Below, one piece after another: positions 7,850 to 15,757 of a stretch of DNA of 34,792 nucleotides. The translations under genes were made by a program, and so were the position numbers. Position 1 is the first letter of the stretch. Each line of letters opens with the position of its first letter. This DNA comes from Burkholderiales bacterium (GTDB lineage: Bacteria > Pseudomonadota > Gammaproteobacteria > Burkholderiales > Burkholderiaceae_C): the NCBI GenBank assembly GCA_947372225.1, contig CANBSV010000019.1, forward strand, positions 1-34,792. Direction: 5' to 3'. Under the pieces are notes generated by a model. That model searched no databases. It saw nothing but the letters and a program-made list of their open reading frames with translations, and was not told the DNA's origin.

Positions 7850-9046
7850 ATGCCCGTCATCGATTCCATCGCCGCCGAGGCGGCTGCCATGACCGCAATC
7901 CGGCGCGACTTGCACGCCCATCCCGAACTGTGTTTCGAGGAGCAGCGCACCTCAGACCTGATCGCGAAACAACTCACCGAGTGGGGCATTCCGATCTACC
8001 GCGGTCTGGGCAAGACCGGCGTGGTGGCGATCCTGAAAAACGGCACGTCGACACGCGCGGTGGGGCTGCGGGCCGACATCGACGCGCTGCCCATGAGCGA
8101 GCGCAACACCTTTGCGCACGCGAGCCGCCACCCCGGCAAGATGCACGCCTGCGGCCATGACGGACATACCGCCACCCTGCTGGCGGCCGCGCGGCACCTG
8201 GCCACGCACCGCGATTACGACGGCACGATCTACCTCGTGTTCCAGCCTGCCGAAGAAGGCGGTGGGGGTGCGCGGGAAATGATCGCGGACGGCCTGTTCG
8301 AGCGCTTCCCGATGGAGGCCATCTTCGGGCTGCACAACTGGCCCGGCCTGGCCGTGGGCCAATTCGCCATCAGCAACGGCCCGTGCTTTGCCAGCAGCAA
8401 CGAGTTTCACATCACGATCCACGGCAAGGGCTCGCATGCGGCGATGCCGCATCTGGGCGTCGACCCGGTGCTGGTGGCATGCCAGATGGTGCAGGCGTTC
8501 CAGACCATCATCACTCGCAACAAGCGGCCCGTCGAATCGGGCGTGATCTCGGTGACGATGGTGCATGCCGGCGAGGCCACCAACGTCGTGCCCGACCGCT
8601 GCGAGATCCAGGGCACGGTGCGCACCTTCACCCTGGAAGTGCTTGAACTCATCGAACAGCGCATGCAGGCCATCGCCGAGCACACCTGCGCCGCCTTCGG
8701 GGCCCGCTGCGAATTCGCCTTCAAGCGCAATTACCCGCCGACCATCAACCACCCCGCCGAAACCGCCTTCGCTCGCGGCGTGCTGAGCGATCTGGTGGGT
8801 GCCGACAACGTGCTCGCCTTCGAGCCGACGATGGGCGCCGAGGACTTCAGCTACTTCCTGCAAGCGCTGCCAGGGGCCTACTTCGTGATGGGCAACGGCG
8901 ACGGCCAACACCGCGACGGTGGCCATGGCCTCGGGCCGTGCACGCTGCACAACCCCAGCTACGACTTCAACGACTCGCTGATTCCTCTGGGGGCGACCGC
9001 CTGGGTGCGTCTGGCCGAGCGGTGGCTGGGACGATCACCAGGCTGA
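7850..9046 (+). CDS. M20 family metallo-amidohydrolase (hippurate hydrolase/aminoacylase-like)
   Basis: The enzyme should hydrolyse an N-acyl or N-aroyl amino acid amide bond using two metal ions. The exact substrate is not predictable. The 398-residue product starts MPVIDSIAAEAAAMTAIRRD. M20D hallmarks are LHAHPELCFEE near residue 21, ADIDALPM, the metal ligands MHACGHDGHT (Cys101, His103), the catalytic and ligand pair PAEEGGGG (Glu135/136), GLHNWPG (His162) and a C-terminal CTLHNPSYDFND (His367). The dimerisation domain is marked by GKGSHAAMPHLGVDP. It is the only plus-strand gene in the left 22 kb and converges on pgi with a 12-base gap. There is no signal peptide, so it is cytosolic. Confidence 0.92.
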   Translation: MPVIDSIAAEAAAMTAIRRDLHAHPELCFEEQRTSDLIAKQLTEWGIPIYRGLGKTGVVAILKNGTSTRAVGLRADIDALPMSERNTFAHASRHPGKMHACGHDGHTATLLAAARHLATHRDYDGTIYLVFQPAEEGGGGAREMIADGLFERFPMEAIFGLHNWPGLAVGQFAISNGPCFASSNEFHITIHGKGSHAAMPHLGVDPVLVACQMVQAFQTIITRNKRPVESGVISVTMVHAGEATNVVPDRCEIQGTVRTFTLEVLELIEQRMQAIAEHTCAAFGARCEFAFKRNYPPTINHPAETAFARGVLSDLVGADNVLAFEPTMGAEDFSYFLQALPGAYFVMGNGDGQHRDGGHGLGPCTLHNPSYDFNDSLIPLGATAWVRLAERWLGRSPG

Positions 9047-9058
9047 AGCCTGTGCCGG

Positions 9059-10687
9059 TCAGCCGCGCAAACGGTTGATCAACCCTGCGGTCGAACCGTC
9101 GAGGTCGGCGTTGTCAGATCCGCCGGCCATCAGTCGCGGCAGCAGGTCGTTGCACAACGCCTTGCCGAGCTCAACGCCCCACTGATCGAAGCTGTTGATT
9201 CCCCACAGCGCGCCGCTGGTGAACACGCGGTGCTCGTACATGGCCACCAACGCGCCCAGGCCGTGCGGCGTCAACCGTTCCAGCAGCAGCGTGGTGCTGG
9301 GGCGATTGCCGGGAAAGTGCCGGTGCTGTGCGAGCGTCAGCGGATCCAGCTGCTTCGAGGCGGTGGGTGGGCTGTCGGCCAGCGCCTGCTCTGCGGTCTT
9401 GCCCTGCATGAGCGCTTGCGATTGCGCCAGGCCATTGGCCAGCAGCATGGCGTGCTGGCGTTCAAGTTGCTCCAGCAGCACGGGATCGAGGCCGGCACTG
9501 CCAAAGGTCGGTCGCCGCACCAGGATGAATTCGACCGGGATCAGGTCGGTGCCCTGGTGCAACATCTGAAAGTACGCGTGCTGGCCGTTGGTGCCGGGCT
9601 CGCCCCACACCACCGGGCTGGTCGCAAAGGGCAGCGCCTCGCCATCGCGGTCGACGCGCTTGCCGTTGCTTTCCATCTCGAGCTGCTGCAAATAGGCAGG
9701 CAGCCGCTTGAGACCCTGGTGGTACGGCGCGATGCTGCGACTGGCAGCACCATGGAAATTGCGGTACCACACGTCCAACAGGCCCAGCAGCACCGGCACG
9801 TTGGACGGCAGTGGTGCCTGGGCAAAGTGCTGGTCCATCGCGTACGCGCCGGCCAGCAAGTCGCGAAACTGATCCGCGCCCAGCGCGATCGCAATCGGCA
9901 AACCGATGGCCGACCACAGCGAATAGCGCCCGCCCACCCAGTCCCAAAAACCGAACGTCCTGATGATGCCGAACTCGCCGGCCGCCTCGACGTTGGTGGT
10001 GGTGGCCACAAAGTGGCGTGCGATGTCCTTGCCGCCGCGAGATTCGAACCAGACCCTGGCGACGTGCGCGTTGGCCATCGTCTCTTGCGTGGTGAAGGTC
10101 TTGCTGGCGATGATGAACAGCGTCTCGGCAGGCTTGAGGCGGCCCAACACCGAAGCGATGTCGTGGCCGTCGACGTTTGACACGAAATGAAACTGCAGGC
10201 CCGGATGCACAAACGCCTGCAGCGCGGGCAGCACCATCTGCGGACCCAGATCGCTGCCACCGATGCCGATGTTCACCACATGCCGAATGCCGCTGGACGC
10301 GCTGTCGCGCACGGTCTCGGCGTAAGCCAGCATGGCATTGAGCACACCGTGAACCTCGCGGCTGAACAGGCCACAGCCTCGCGGAGCGCGCAGCGCAGTG
10401 TGCAGCACGGCGCGGTCTTCGGTGGTGTTGATGGCCGCGCCCTCGAACATGGCGTCTCGCTGCGCCTCGAGGTCGCATTCGCGTGCCAGATCGATCAACA
10501 GCCGGAAGGTCGGCGCGTCGAGGTAATTCTTCGACAAGTCGGCAAACACGCCCGGCGCCTCGAAGCCCAGCGCATCAAAGCGACCGGCATCGCGGGCAAA
10601 GGCATCGCGCAGATCGAAGCGACTGCCGTGGGTGGCGAAGTGGCCCTGCAGGGCCGCCCAAGTGGCGGTACGGTCGCAGCGAGTCAT
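9059..10687 (-). CDS. pgi: Glucose-6-phosphate isomerase Pgi
   Basis: Pgi interconverts glucose 6-phosphate and fructose 6-phosphate. The 542-residue product is near the family's usual 545-550. Phosphosugar-binding segments NIGIGGSDLGPQMV and FIIASKTFTTQETM are visible. GGRYSLWSAIGLPIAIALG is the first PROSITE-type signature. Catalytic residues are expected in WGEPGTNGQHAYFQMLHQG (Glu and His) and in SFDQWGVELGK (Lys) near the C terminus. It follows tal after 7 bases, so the pair is one operon linking glycolysis/gluconeogenesis to the pentose phosphate pathway. Confidence 0.96.
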   Translation of the reverse strand: MTRCDRTATWAALQGHFATHGSRFDLRDAFARDAGRFDALGFEAPGVFADLSKNYLDAPTFRLLIDLARECDLEAQRDAMFEGAAINTTEDRAVLHTALRAPRGCGLFSREVHGVLNAMLAYAETVRDSASSGIRHVVNIGIGGSDLGPQMVLPALQAFVHPGLQFHFVSNVDGHDIASVLGRLKPAETLFIIASKTFTTQETMANAHVARVWFESRGGKDIARHFVATTTNVEAAGEFGIIRTFGFWDWVGGRYSLWSAIGLPIAIALGADQFRDLLAGAYAMDQHFAQAPLPSNVPVLLGLLDVWYRNFHGAASRSIAPYHQGLKRLPAYLQQLEMESNGKRVDRDGEALPFATSPVVWGEPGTNGQHAYFQMLHQGTDLIPVEFILVRRPTFGSAGLDPVLLEQLERQHAMLLANGLAQSQALMQGKTAEQALADSPPTASKQLDPLTLAQHRHFPGNRPSTTLLLERLTPHGLGALVAMYEHRVFTSGALWGINSFDQWGVELGKALCNDLLPRLMAGGSDNADLDGSTAGLINRLRG

Positions 10688-10694
10688 GGCGATC

Positions 10695-11639
10695 TCACAA
10701 CGCCAGGATCAAGGCGTCGAGTTTCCCGGCATCGACCGCAAACGCCCGAATGCCTTCAGCGAGCTTCTCGGTGGCCATCGCGTCTTCGTTGAGCGCGTAG
10801 CGAAAGCTGGCCTCGCTGTGGTGCACCGGTGCCATGCCCGAATCCTCGGACAGTGGCCCCAGCACGCGTGCGATCGGACCGTCGCTGGCCTGAAGCTGAG
10901 CGAGCAGCTCCGGGCTGATGGTCAGCAAATCGCAGCCGGCCAGCGCCTGGATCTGACCGACGTTGCGAAAACTCGCGCCCATCACCTCGGTGGCGATGCC
11001 AAACTGCTTGTAGTAACGGTAGATGTGCGAAACCGAACGCACGCCAGGGTCGTTGACGCCGGCACTGGCCGACTCGTCCCAGGACGGCCCTGCGGCCTTC
11101 TTGTACCAGTCGTAGATGCGCCCGACGAAAGGCGAGATCAGACGCACGCCCGCCTCGCCACAGGCCACCGCCTGCGCGAATGCGAACAGCAGCGTCAGGT
11201 TGCAGCGGATCCCTTCGCGTTCCAGTTCGCGCGCGGTCTGGATGCCTTCCCAGGTGGCAGCGATCTTGATCAGCACCCGCTCTCGCGCCACGCCCTCGGC
11301 CTCATACAAGCCAATGAGGCGTCGCGCGCGGGCCAGCGTGGCGCTCGCATCGAAGCTCAGTCGGGCATCGACCTCGGTGGACACGCGCCCTGGAACGACC
11401 TTGAGGATTTCCAGCCCGAAGCGCACCAGCGTGCGATCGACGATCTCATCAAGCGTGGCACCGCGATGTGCCCCAGCAGTCCGGGCCAGCAGCGGCGCGT
11501 AATCGGGCTGCTGAACGGCCTTGAGGATGAGCGACGGGTTGGTGGTCGCATCGCGCGGCGCAAAGACCGCCATTTGATTGAAGTTGCCGGTGTCGGCAAC
11601 CACGGTGGTGAATTGTTTGAGTTGGTCGAGTTGATTCAT
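10695..11639 (-). CDS. tal: Transaldolase
   Basis: Transaldolase moves a dihydroxyacetone unit between sugar phosphates in the non-oxidative pentose phosphate pathway. From the ATG at 11639 the product is 314 residues, starting MNQLDQLKQFTTVVADTGNF. An 8-codon extension to a TTG is possible but less likely. ATTNPSLILKA near residue 31 and the Schiff-base lysine in RVLIKIAATWEGI (Lys125) mark the TalB-type family. ISPFVGRIYDWYKK is also diagnostic. The 107-base gap upstream separates it from mlaB, so tal-pgi probably has its own promoter. Confidence 0.95.
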   Translation of the reverse strand: MNQLDQLKQFTTVVADTGNFNQMAVFAPRDATTNPSLILKAVQQPDYAPLLARTAGAHRGATLDEIVDRTLVRFGLEILKVVPGRVSTEVDARLSFDASATLARARRLIGLYEAEGVARERVLIKIAATWEGIQTARELEREGIRCNLTLLFAFAQAVACGEAGVRLISPFVGRIYDWYKKAAGPSWDESASAGVNDPGVRSVSHIYRYYKQFGIATEVMGASFRNVGQIQALAGCDLLTISPELLAQLQASDGPIARVLGPLSEDSGMAPVHHSEASFRYALNEDAMATEKLAEGIRAFAVDAGKLDALILAL

Positions 11640-11703
11640 GTCGGGCGGATTCGAGTCCAGCAAACAACATTAGAACCCGCTGCGGTGACAAACCGCCTGC
11701 GCA

Positions 11704-11717
11704 GCGTCATGTGACGC
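11704..11717. other. Inverted repeat between mlaB and tal
   Basis: GCGTCA-TG-TGACGC is a 6-bp dyad in the short gap after the mla operon and before tal. A second weaker dyad (GCACA/TGTGC, 11726-11738) follows. The first could be an operator for tal-pgi or a weak 3' hairpin of mla. There is no T-run. The role is unproven. Confidence 0.3.
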
Positions 11718-11746
11718 GTGCGGCTGCACAGCATGTGCGCGAGGGG

Positions 11747-12046
11747 TCAACCCACCTTGAGACTGGTTGCCGGTTCGCCACCCAAACCCAGCAACTCCTG
11801 CACGCCATGCAAGCGGGCGAGCTGGCTCAACCGCCCAGGCGGTGAGCGCATGGCAAACGAGCGACCTGAAGCCTGGGCGAGGCGGCGGCACTCGAGCAAG
11901 ACTGCCAGCACCGAAGAATCGAAGTCGTGCAATCCGCCGGCGTCAATCACCAATTGATCGGCCGGCTCGCGCACGAGCGCCTGCTTGAGCAGACGCAGCA
12001 CGTCACGCGCATCGCCGATTCCAACCGTGGCAGGCAACACCAGCAT
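11747..12046 (-). CDS. mlaB: STAS-domain protein MlaB of the phospholipid ABC transporter
   Basis: MlaB binds the ATPase MlaF on the cytosolic side and stabilises the MlaFEDB complex. The 99-residue protein is one STAS domain. LVIDAGGLHDFDSSVLAVLL near residues 32-51 contains the conserved Asp-Ser-Ser that fits the MlaB region contacting MlaF. Sequence conservation in this family is low, so the call leans on position: it is the last gene of mlaFEDACB, 9 bases after mlaC. The start at 12046 is an ATG. Confidence 0.85.
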   Translation of the reverse strand: MLVLPATVGIGDARDVLRLLKQALVREPADQLVIDAGGLHDFDSSVLAVLLECRRLAQASGRSFAMRSPPGRLSQLARLHGVQELLGLGGEPATSLKVG

Positions 12047-12055
12047 TTCAGCGAC

Positions 12056-12712
12056 TCAGGTCCGCGCAGCGGCGGTCTTGTTGCGCTGGGCCAACTTGTT
12101 GATCAGCCCGTCGATGCCACTGGTGTTGATTTCCTGCGCAAAGCTGTTGCGATAGTTTTCGACCAACCAAACCCCAAGCACGTTGACGTCATAGATCTTC
12201 CAACCCGTGGACGCAGATTTCTCGAGGCGGTAGTCCAGCTGAATCGGATCACCCTTGCCCCGAACTTCGGTGCGCACGATGACCTCGTCGCCATCCTGCG
12301 CAGCGCGCGACGGCTTGATCTGCACGGTCTGGTCGCGCACCTGCGACAGCGCGCCGGTGTAGGTGCGCAGCAGCATCGTGCGGAACTCCTGCTCCAAGCT
12401 GGCCTGCTGCTCGGGCGTGGCCTGACGCCAATAGCGCCCGACCGCCGCCGACGTCATGCGCTGAAAGTTGACGTAAGGCAGCACCTTGGTTTCGATCAAC
12501 GCGTTGAGCTTCTTGACGTCGCCGGCCTGCATCGCCTTATCGGCCTTGACGGCTTCGAGCACGTCGTTGGAGACCTTTTGCACGAGCGCATCGGGCGACT
12601 GCATGGCCGAAGCCATGGAAGCCGAGACCTCGGTGGTCTGCGCCCGCAGCGCCGGAGCTGCGACCGTCAGAAAACCCGCACAAATGGCCACAAGCAGTTT
12701 GGATGCATTCAT
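12056..12712 (-). CDS. mlaC: Periplasmic phospholipid carrier MlaC
   Basis: MlaC ferries phospholipids across the periplasm between outer-membrane MlaA and the inner-membrane MlaFEDB complex. The 218-residue protein has a clear signal peptide (LLVAICAGFLTVAAPALRAQ, cleavage probably after the ALRA stretch). Family features include ALIETKVLPYVNFQRMTSAA, GRYWRQATPEQQASLEQEFR and, near the end, DVNVLGVWLVENYRNSF, all typical of the Tol_Tol_Ttg2 (MlaC) fold. It sits between mlaA and mlaB in one operon. Confidence 0.93.
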   Translation of the reverse strand: MNASKLLVAICAGFLTVAAPALRAQTTEVSASMASAMQSPDALVQKVSNDVLEAVKADKAMQAGDVKKLNALIETKVLPYVNFQRMTSAAVGRYWRQATPEQQASLEQEFRTMLLRTYTGALSQVRDQTVQIKPSRAAQDGDEVIVRTEVRGKGDPIQLDYRLEKSASTGWKIYDVNVLGVWLVENYRNSFAQEINTSGIDGLINKLAQRNKTAAART

Positions 12713-12748
12713 GAACAGATCCTTTGTTGGAAGTTGACCCGCAAGCCG

Positions 12749-13477
12749 TTACTTAACGTCCGGCGGGTTGCCGTCGTAGACAAGGCTGCGGCGGCGCTGC
12801 AAATTGGCATCACGCACAAACGTGTACTTGTCGAGCACGGCATCGTCGAGGATGTCGCTGGCCTTGAGCAGATTGGCGCGTGCGTTCACGAACTGCAAGC
12901 CGGAGATGGCGATCGACCAGCCAGTGTCGTCCACCCAGAAGCCTGGCGTGGCGGCGATATCAAGCGGCAGGCCGAACGAATCGCGCAATGAATAGCCACC
13001 CAGAACCGGCCACACCATGTAAGGGCCAGCGCCAAAGCCCCACACACCCAGCGTCTGCCCGAAGTCTTCCGGGTACTTCTTGATGCCCAGTTCGGTGGCC
13101 ACATCGAACAAGCCGACGATGCCCAAGGTGGTGTTGGTGGCCACACGCATGCCGTCGCTGCCACCGTTGCCAAATTTGCCCTGCAGCAAGCTGTTGATCC
13201 CTGACCACAGATCGCCGAAGTTGGCGAAGAAATTGGTCACGCCCGTGCGAACGACACTGGGCACGATGTACGTGTAGCCGGTGGCCACCGGCTTGATCAC
13301 ATGCGCGTCGAGTCCCTCGTTGAACGAGAACACGCCTCGGTTCCAGGATTCGAAAGGATCTTGTGGTACCGGAGCCGAGGTGCGCTGGGTTGTCGCGCAG
13401 CCTTGCAGCAACAGCGCGAGAGCCATCGCTGCGAACGTCAGTGATCGGGTCATGCCCAGACGGCCTGAACGGTTCAT
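12749..13477 (-). CDS. mlaA: Outer-membrane lipoprotein MlaA (VacJ)
   Basis: MlaA sits in the outer membrane, usually with a porin, and removes misplaced phospholipids from the outer leaflet. The 242-residue protein has a lipoprotein signal ending in LLLQGC, with Cys26 as the lipidation site. The VacJ signature is strong: DPFESWNRGVFSFNEGLD, then FANFGDLWSGINSLLQG, and GFGAGPYMVWPVLGGYS. GGGAG-type spacing upstream (GGGAG, 7 bases before the ATG on the minus strand) supports this start rather than Met9. The ATG overlaps the mlaD stop by one base. In E. coli mlaA is elsewhere on the chromosome, but here it is in the operon. Confidence 0.95.
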   Translation of the reverse strand: MNRSGRLGMTRSLTFAAMALALLLQGCATTQRTSAPVPQDPFESWNRGVFSFNEGLDAHVIKPVATGYTYIVPSVVRTGVTNFFANFGDLWSGINSLLQGKFGNGGSDGMRVATNTTLGIVGLFDVATELGIKKYPEDFGQTLGVWGFGAGPYMVWPVLGGYSLRDSFGLPLDIAATPGFWVDDTGWSIAISGLQFVNARANLLKASDILDDAVLDKYTFVRDANLQRRRSLVYDGNPPDVK

Positions 13478-13971
13478 TATTTTTCTCCCTGGCCCTTGGC
13501 GGCTGGAGCCGAACCGCCTTCAGAGGCCTTGTTGTAGAGGAATTGACTGATCAGATTTTCAAGCACTACAGCAGACTGCGTTTGCGTGATGACGTCACCA
13601 GGAGCCAGGTTTTTCTCGTTACCTCCGGGTTCAATCCCGATGTACTGCTCTCCGAGCAACCCGGCCGTCAGGATCTTGGCGGAGCTGTCCTTGGGGAACG
13701 CGAACTTCTGCTGCAACTGCATCGCCACGCTGGCTTGAAAGGTCTTGTCGTCGAAGCTGATCGACTCGACACGACCGATCACCACGCCGGCGCTCTTGAC
13801 GGCTGCTCGAGGCTTCAAACCGCCTATGTTGTCAAACCGTGCAACCACCGCATAGGTCTGATCGAAATTGATGCTGAGCAAGTTGCCAGCCTTCAACGCG
13901 AGGAACATCACTGCGGCGGCGCCCGCCATCACGAACAGCCCCACCCACACATCATGACGAGATTTTTGCAC
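13477..13971 (-). CDS. mlaD: MCE-domain protein MlaD
   Basis: MlaD forms a hexameric ring in the periplasm on top of the MlaE permease and passes phospholipids to or from MlaC. The 164-residue protein starts at a GTG with AGGGGG six bases upstream. It has one N-terminal membrane helix (VWVGLFVMAGAAAVMFLALK) and an MCE domain: FDNIGGLKPRAAVKSAGVVI near residues 46-65, and LTAGLLGEQYIGIEPGG near 101-117. A hydrophobic helix follows (VVLENLISQFLYN). The tail is Ala/Gly/Lys-rich and probably unstructured. Confidence 0.94.
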   Translation of the reverse strand: MQKSRHDVWVGLFVMAGAAAVMFLALKAGNLLSINFDQTYAVVARFDNIGGLKPRAAVKSAGVVIGRVESISFDDKTFQASVAMQLQQKFAFPKDSSAKILTAGLLGEQYIGIEPGGNEKNLAPGDVITQTQSAVVLENLISQFLYNKASEGGSAPAAKGQGEK

Positions 13972-13999
13972 CGTCAGCCCCCTTGTCGATACATGACCA

Positions 14000-14782
14000 T
14001 CAGATCGAAAACATCATGGCGGTGAGCACGAAATCCAGTGCCAGCACCGCCAGAGACGACACCACGACCGTGCGCGTGGTGGCTTGAGAAACACCTTCGG
14101 GCGTCGGCTTGCAGGTGTAGCCCTGCCACAGCGAGACGAAGGTGACCGTCAGGCCGAAAACCGCGCTCTTGATCACGCCGTTGCCCACGTCAGACCAGGC
14201 GCTCACACCGCCTTGCATCTGCGACCAGAAGGCACCGCCGTCAATGCCGATCAACGGCACCGCCACCAGCCAGCCCCCCAGCACGCCCACAGCGCTGAAC
14301 ACGCCAGCGAGCAGCGGCATCGAGATCAACCCCGCCACAAAGCGAGGCGCGAGCACCCGCTGCACGGGGTCGACAGCCATCATCTCCATCGCATCGAGTT
14401 GCTCGCCGGCCTTCATGAGGCCGATCTCAGCCGTCAACGAGGTGCCTGCCCGACCTGCAAACAGCAAGGCCGAGACCACCGGCCCGAGCTCGCGCACCAG
14501 TGACAGCGCCACCAGCAGGCCCACCGCCTCGGCAGACCCGTAACGCTGCAGCGTGTAGTAGCCCTGCAGGGCGAGCACGAAGCCGACAAACAATCCAGAA
14601 ACACCAATGATCGACAGCGAGCGGTTGCCCACGAAGAAGGTCTGCTCGACCACCAGAGAAAAGCGCCGCAGCGCCACCGGAATCAACGACACCAGACGCA
14701 CCAGCAGCCGCGCGGCCATGCCAAGCACGACCAGCCTGGCAAGCACCACACGCCCGACCCACGCGGGATTGAGCCAGTTCAT
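14000..14782 (-). CDS. mlaE: Phospholipid ABC transporter permease MlaE
   Basis: MlaE is the inner-membrane permease of the Mla system. The 260-residue protein has the expected helices, among them SIIGVSGLFVGFVLALQGYY and a C-terminal VVVSSLAVLALDFVLTAMMF. The family core, SLVRELGPVVSALLFAGRAG followed by TAEIGLMKAGEQLDAMEMM, is complete. Its ATG overlaps the mlaF stop as ATGA. It is followed by mlaD after 28 bases. Length and motifs match the family, and nothing is missing. Confidence 0.96.
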   Translation of the reverse strand: MNWLNPAWVGRVVLARLVVLGMAARLLVRLVSLIPVALRRFSLVVEQTFFVGNRSLSIIGVSGLFVGFVLALQGYYTLQRYGSAEAVGLLVALSLVRELGPVVSALLFAGRAGTSLTAEIGLMKAGEQLDAMEMMAVDPVQRVLAPRFVAGLISMPLLAGVFSAVGVLGGWLVAVPLIGIDGGAFWSQMQGGVSAWSDVGNGVIKSAVFGLTVTFVSLWQGYTCKPTPEGVSQATTRTVVVSSLAVLALDFVLTAMMFSI

Positions 14783-15612
14783 GCCCGCCCCTCTGCACCG
14801 AAGTCTTCAGCCACCGAAACCGCCGGGTAATGAAACTGCACCGGCCCGTCGGGCGATGCGGTGAAGAACTGGTGCACCAGGGGATCGCTACTGCCACGGA
14901 TCTGATCGGGCGTGCCCTGTGCGGCCACCCGCCCATTGGCGAGAAACAAAATATGGTCAGCGATCGCGAAGGTCTCTTCGACATCGTGTGAGACCACCAC
15001 ACTCGTGACACCAAGCGCGTGGTTGAGATCGCGGATCAGCCGCGACGCGCTGCCCAGCGAGATCGGATCGAGTCCGGCAAACGGCTCGTCGTACATGATC
15101 AGGTCGGGGTCCAGCACGATCGCACGGGCCAGCGCCACACGGCGCGCCATGCCGCCTGACACCTCGGACGGCATGAGCCGGCGTGCGCCGCGCAAGCCCA
15201 CGGCGTCGAGTTTCATCAGCACGATGTCGCGGATCATCGATTCGCTGAGATTCGTGTGCTCCCTCAGCGGAAAGGCCACGTTGTCAAACACCGACAAATC
15301 GGTGAACAGCGCGCCAAACTGAAACAGCATGCCCATGCGCCGACGAATGGCGTAAAGCCCTTGGCGGTCAAGCCCGGCCAGATCCACACCATCAAAGAGC
15401 ACCTGCCCGCTCTTCGGCGCCAACTGACGTCCGATCAAGCGCAGCAAGGTGGTCTTGCCGCCACCCGAGGTGCCCATCACGCCGATAACCTTGCCACGCG
15501 GCAAGCTGATATCGACATCCTGCAAGATGGTGCGATCGCCATAGCCGCAGGTGACCCCGCGCATTTCAATCAATGCTTCGGGGTGGGGGGACGGGTGTTG
15601 TTGCTGACTCAT
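14779..15612 (-). CDS. mlaF: Phospholipid ABC transporter ATPase MlaF
   Basis: MlaF hydrolyses ATP to drive phospholipid movement through MlaE. The 277-residue protein has Walker A GVMGTSGGGKTTLLR, a Q-loop in MGMLFQFGALFTDLSVFDNV, signature EVSGGMARRVALARAI, Walker B DLIMYDEPFAGLDPIS and the switch His in VVVSHDVEETF. A C-terminal extension of roughly 30 residues could contact the neighbouring subunit, as known for MlaF. It is the first gene of mlaFEDACB. A -10-like TATGAT lies about 45 bases upstream. Confidence 0.95.
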   Translation of the reverse strand: MSQQQHPSPHPEALIEMRGVTCGYGDRTILQDVDISLPRGKVIGVMGTSGGGKTTLLRLIGRQLAPKSGQVLFDGVDLAGLDRQGLYAIRRRMGMLFQFGALFTDLSVFDNVAFPLREHTNLSESMIRDIVLMKLDAVGLRGARRLMPSEVSGGMARRVALARAIVLDPDLIMYDEPFAGLDPISLGSASRLIRDLNHALGVTSVVVSHDVEETFAIADHILFLANGRVAAQGTPDQIRGSSDPLVHQFFTASPDGPVQFHYPAVSVAEDFGAEGRA

Positions 15613-15656
15613 GGGCCGTGGCCGAGCGCAGGAACTGCTTGCGTTGACGGCGGTGG

Positions 15657-15662
15657 ATCATA
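15657..15662 (-). promoter_or_regulatory. Possible -10 box of the mlaFEDACB promoter
   Basis: TATGAT on the minus strand lies 44 bases upstream of the mlaF ATG and matches the consensus at five of six bases. The -35 region 16-18 bases further upstream is poor. Placement in the only long gap before mlaF supports it, but it is a hand-read candidate. Confidence 0.3.
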
Positions 15663-15729
15663 GGCGAACCCACCCGAGCAATACCGCCAAGCCCTTGCGG
15701 CTCAACGGTCTCCTGCGAGGGCACGGGGC

Positions 15730-15750
15730 GCAGCCGGGGGCCCCGGCTGC
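15730..15750. terminator. Strong GC-rich hairpin just after gltD
   Basis: GCAGCCGGGG and CCCCGGCTGC form a perfect 10-bp inverted repeat around a single G, 7 bases beyond the gltD stop on the minus strand. The position suits a 3' end hairpin for gltBD. No T-run follows, so it may stabilise the transcript or act with Rho instead of being a classical intrinsic terminator. With only one base at the centre, a real RNA hairpin would open a few pairs to form its loop. Confidence 0.5.
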
Positions 15751-15757
15751 CTCGGCC

